Notes under the pieces: generated by a model
Databases searched by the model: none
What the model saw: only the letters and a program-made list of their open reading frames with translations
What the model was told of the DNA's origin: nothing
Shown here: positions 61,871 through 64,000 of the stretch, piece after piece
How the letters are laid out: every line of letters begins with the position of its first letter
How positions within the stretch are numbered: the first letter of the stretch is position 1
Assembly: GCF_020283565.1 (NCBI RefSeq)
Contig: NC_060062.1
Location: forward strand, 58,178,439-58,242,438
DNA length: 64,000 nt
Source: Trifolium pratense
Lineage: Eukaryota; Streptophyta; Magnoliopsida; Fabales; Fabaceae
Reading direction: 5' to 3'
Translations under genes and position numbers: made by a program

Positions 61871-62992
61871 ATGGCTGGTTCTTCGTCTTCTTCAACAACA
61901 AAGATTCCTCCGTTCATGTTCAGAAATCTTCAAATCGTTGGGAACGAAATGGAGTTTCCAGAATCTGAACTCATCTTTCTCTCTGAGAAGATGATAGATT
62001 TTGATAGCTTGAAGGCAAATGGGTTCGATGTGAAACAGTACTTCTCCACTCAAGGTTGGGATAAGTATTTCAACATGCTTAATGGTCCTATTTACCCAGA
62101 TCTCTTGAAGAAATTCTGGATGAAGGCTAAGGTCTTTGATAAGGTTGAAGCTAAGCAGGAAGAACTTGCTGCTATTGAAAGAGATCCTAGTTTAAAAGGT
62201 AAATCTAGGAAAGAAATGGGTTTATTGGAGTTTACTGGAAAACAGATTAGGTCAAATATTTGTGGTATGAATCTGGCTTTCTCTCCTATCCACTTTAACG
62301 CTTTGCTTGGTTTGGATAACTCTGGGATAGAGTTAGATGTTTTTGAGAAGGACACAAGGTACAGAGATGATCTTCTGGCTCTGATATGTACAGATCTGAA
62401 ACTGAAGGGTAAAGTCAAGGGTTTGACTGATGTCTGCAGAGTGCTATTCAAGATCATACTAGCTGCTATCAGTCCAAGAGTTGGTGGTACTGATACAATC
62501 TCCTGGACTCATCGTCATCTGATCTATTTCCTTCTGAAAGGAACGAAAGTGAATCTGGGAGAATATTTCTTTGAGAGGATCTGTGAAGCAATCTTCTCCA
62601 GCAAATCTCAGAGGAAAACAACCATCGCTTATCCAAGATTACTTTCAGACCTTCTTTATCAAGGTCATGTTGTTCAGAATCTGAAGAAGTTCCATCCAGA
62701 ACTTGTGGAAAAGAAGTTCACTCCTGAGATTCTGAATGCAAGTTTTCTAACCAAGATGCGTATCATCTCATCAAAATTGGTTCAACCTCCACAAGAGTTT
62801 ACAGCTAGTCTTGAAGATCGACTGTATGTAGATGGATATACAGTAATCTCTGAAATGGATGCTGAGCACATCATCCAAGATTATCTGGAAGTTCTTAGAA
62901 AAGAAGGGTATACTGTTGATAGGAGTATGGTCCCTCCAGCTCCTGTAAACATGTACAATCCTAAGAGGAAACCTAAGAGGAAAGCTGAATAA
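61871..62992 (+). CDS. envelope-like third ORF of the Sirevirus, N-terminal part
   Basis: The 373-aa frame starts at an ATG about 450 bp after pol. The Ser-rich start (MAGSSSSSTTK) leads into a helical domain of about 330 residues with FDVKQYFSTQGWDKYF and SWTHRHLIYFLLKG. This matches, from memory, the envelope-like or putative plant transposon protein of SIRE1 relatives and of some Athila elements. No signal peptide or membrane segment is evident. It ends at a TAA in a Lys/Arg-rich stretch; the same frame continues open afterwards (next entry), so the stop is probably a mutation. The role is unknown, and envelope function is not shown. Confidence 0.75.
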   Translation: MAGSSSSSTTKIPPFMFRNLQIVGNEMEFPESELIFLSEKMIDFDSLKANGFDVKQYFSTQGWDKYFNMLNGPIYPDLLKKFWMKAKVFDKVEAKQEELAAIERDPSLKGKSRKEMGLLEFTGKQIRSNICGMNLAFSPIHFNALLGLDNSGIELDVFEKDTRYRDDLLALICTDLKLKGKVKGLTDVCRVLFKIILAAISPRVGGTDTISWTHRHLIYFLLKGTKVNLGEYFFERICEAIFSSKSQRKTTIAYPRLLSDLLYQGHVVQNLKKFHPELVEKKFTPEILNASFLTKMRIISSKLVQPPQEFTASLEDRLYVDGYTVISEMDAEHIIQDYLEVLRKEGYTVDRSMVPPAPVNMYNPKRKPKRKAE

Positions 62993-64000
62993 GAAAAACC
63001 AGATCTTCTTGCTCAGAAGAAGGTTAAAGTAGAAGAAGCTATTGCTGAGCAAAGAACGAAAAGGAAACATGAAGCTATTTCTGGAAAAGCTGCTGCAACT
63101 TCATCAAAGAAGCCTATTGTTGTTGATGATGAAGAGGAAAGTGAAAAAAGTGACTCTTTTGAAACTCAGTCTGATTCAGAAACTGAGTCTGATGAAGAAA
63201 CTCTGAGTACTAGGATGCATCAGAAACAAGTTCCTGATCCCAAAGGTAAGTCTCCTAAGTACATCTTTAACGAAGCTGAAATTGGAATAGGGTTTACCAA
63301 ACCTCTTAGAACTATTCTTCCCAACATTTCAACTTCTGATAACCCCCTCTCTGAACTAGAAAAACACCTCAGCCCTGACCCCCTCAATAATCAGCCTCTT
63401 ACTCATGAAACCCACAAATCTTCATCACCTCCTAAAACAAAATCACCTCTACCTCAACCTCAACCACAAAGAGAATCACCTGACATTCCATCATCTGAAC
63501 CTCAACCAGATAATCCTATCTCTGAACAAGCCTCTCCCACAAAGCAACCCTCACCTGAAAAATCTCCTGAACCAACAACTGAACACAAATCTCCTGAACC
63601 ATCATCTGAACACATATATCCTGAATCAACATCTGACATCTCATCTTCTGAATCAACTCCTGAACCCAATCCTAATCCAAGTGCTGAGCATGCTTCTCCT
63701 GCACGCATTCATACTTGTGCCCCTAAACCTTCAGAAGCAGAAGTTGTCATCATTGACAACCCTGCTAATGAATCAACAAAACACTCTCCCATTCCCAATA
63801 TCTCACCCTCATCCTCTGACCCTTTTGGTAACCTCTCCAATCAGCTTTATGATGATTTACTTAGGTTATCACACATTCAGGACAGGTTTTTGGTGTGTCC
63901 CTCTGATGTGGATATGGAGGTGTCACTAATTAAGGCTAAAATCTGCAATGCTCTGGATGCAATGGGTGATGAGATCAAGACTGTGATTGGACAACGGGAT
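62993..64000 (+). pseudogene. continuation of the envelope-like ORF after an in-frame stop
   Basis: The reading frame of the third ORF stays open from 62993 to the right edge (336 codons). It encodes a basic region, an acidic SDSETESDEE stretch, a long Pro/Ser/Glu-rich low-complexity part with repeated SPEP/SSEP words, then a helical segment near the edge. Length and composition match the second half of Sirevirus third ORFs as I recall them. The open frame at 63405-63929 in another phase is a shadow of this. Confidence 0.65.

Larger units (their letters stand above)
54771..64000 (+). mobile_element. Sirevirus-type Ty1/copia retrotransposon (3' end outside window)
   Basis: The order is 5' LTR (54771-55811), primer binding site, gag, pol with protease-integrase-RT-RNase H, and a third envelope-like ORF. 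Integrase before RT defines Ty1/copia. The large gag with a long C-terminal extension, the ORF after pol and the LTR size fit Sireviruses such as soybean SIRE1. The left target sequence is TTTAG (54766-54770). Its partner and the 3' LTR are beyond the right edge. A frameshift in gag and in-frame stops in pol and the third ORF suggest an inactive copy. Confidence 0.9.

Overview
The window is nuclear DNA from a flowering plant, most likely a papilionoid legume (Medicago/Trifolium-like). This is inferred from an intron-rich plastid fatty-acid gene, AT-rich intergenic DNA and repeat families I associate with legumes. No bacterial-type gene structure, rRNA, tRNA gene or CRISPR array was seen.

The only host gene I can support runs on the minus strand at 2488-10129. 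It is a 13-exon gene for plastidial 3-oxoacyl-ACP synthase II (KASII/FAB1), with intact catalytic Cys-His-His and 487 predicted residues. Its introns and 3' flank carry several small transposons, including a three-LTR TRIM array in intron 1.

From 10.2 to 23.8 kb the DNA is a mosaic of small non-autonomous elements: a foldback MITE, a long inverted repeat, a solo LTR with GTCTC duplications, a 1.4-kb TRIM holding an array of hairpin-forming repeats, a Mutator-like MITE with a 9-bp duplication, tRNA-derived SINEs, a 3.8-kb Helitron with both termini, and L1-type LINE fragments.

From 23.8 to about 54 kb lies a nest. A decayed minus-strand Ty1/copia element (3' LTR at 23788-25175, RT remnant near 50 kb) was invaded by a non-coding LTR retrotransposon. 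That invader now forms a tandem array LTR-int-LTR-int-LTR-int-LTR (25741-49807, four LTRs of about 2.03 kb and three internal regions of about 3.49 kb), flanked by one pair of 5-bp duplications (ACAAT). A 5464-bp CACTA element sits in the first internal region, where the sister units give the exact empty site. It encodes a truncated TNP2-like transposase and a TNPA-like protein, and it contains a Stowaway-like MITE. A second copia relative left a solo LTR at 52413-53516 (AATGA duplications).

From 54771 to the right edge is one Sirevirus-type Ty1/copia element on the plus strand: 5' LTR, PBS, gag, pol (protease, integrase, RT, RNase H) and an envelope-like third ORF running off the window. It has a gag frameshift, one in-frame stop in pol and one in the third ORF, so it looks inactive. 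All coordinates and differences were read by eye.
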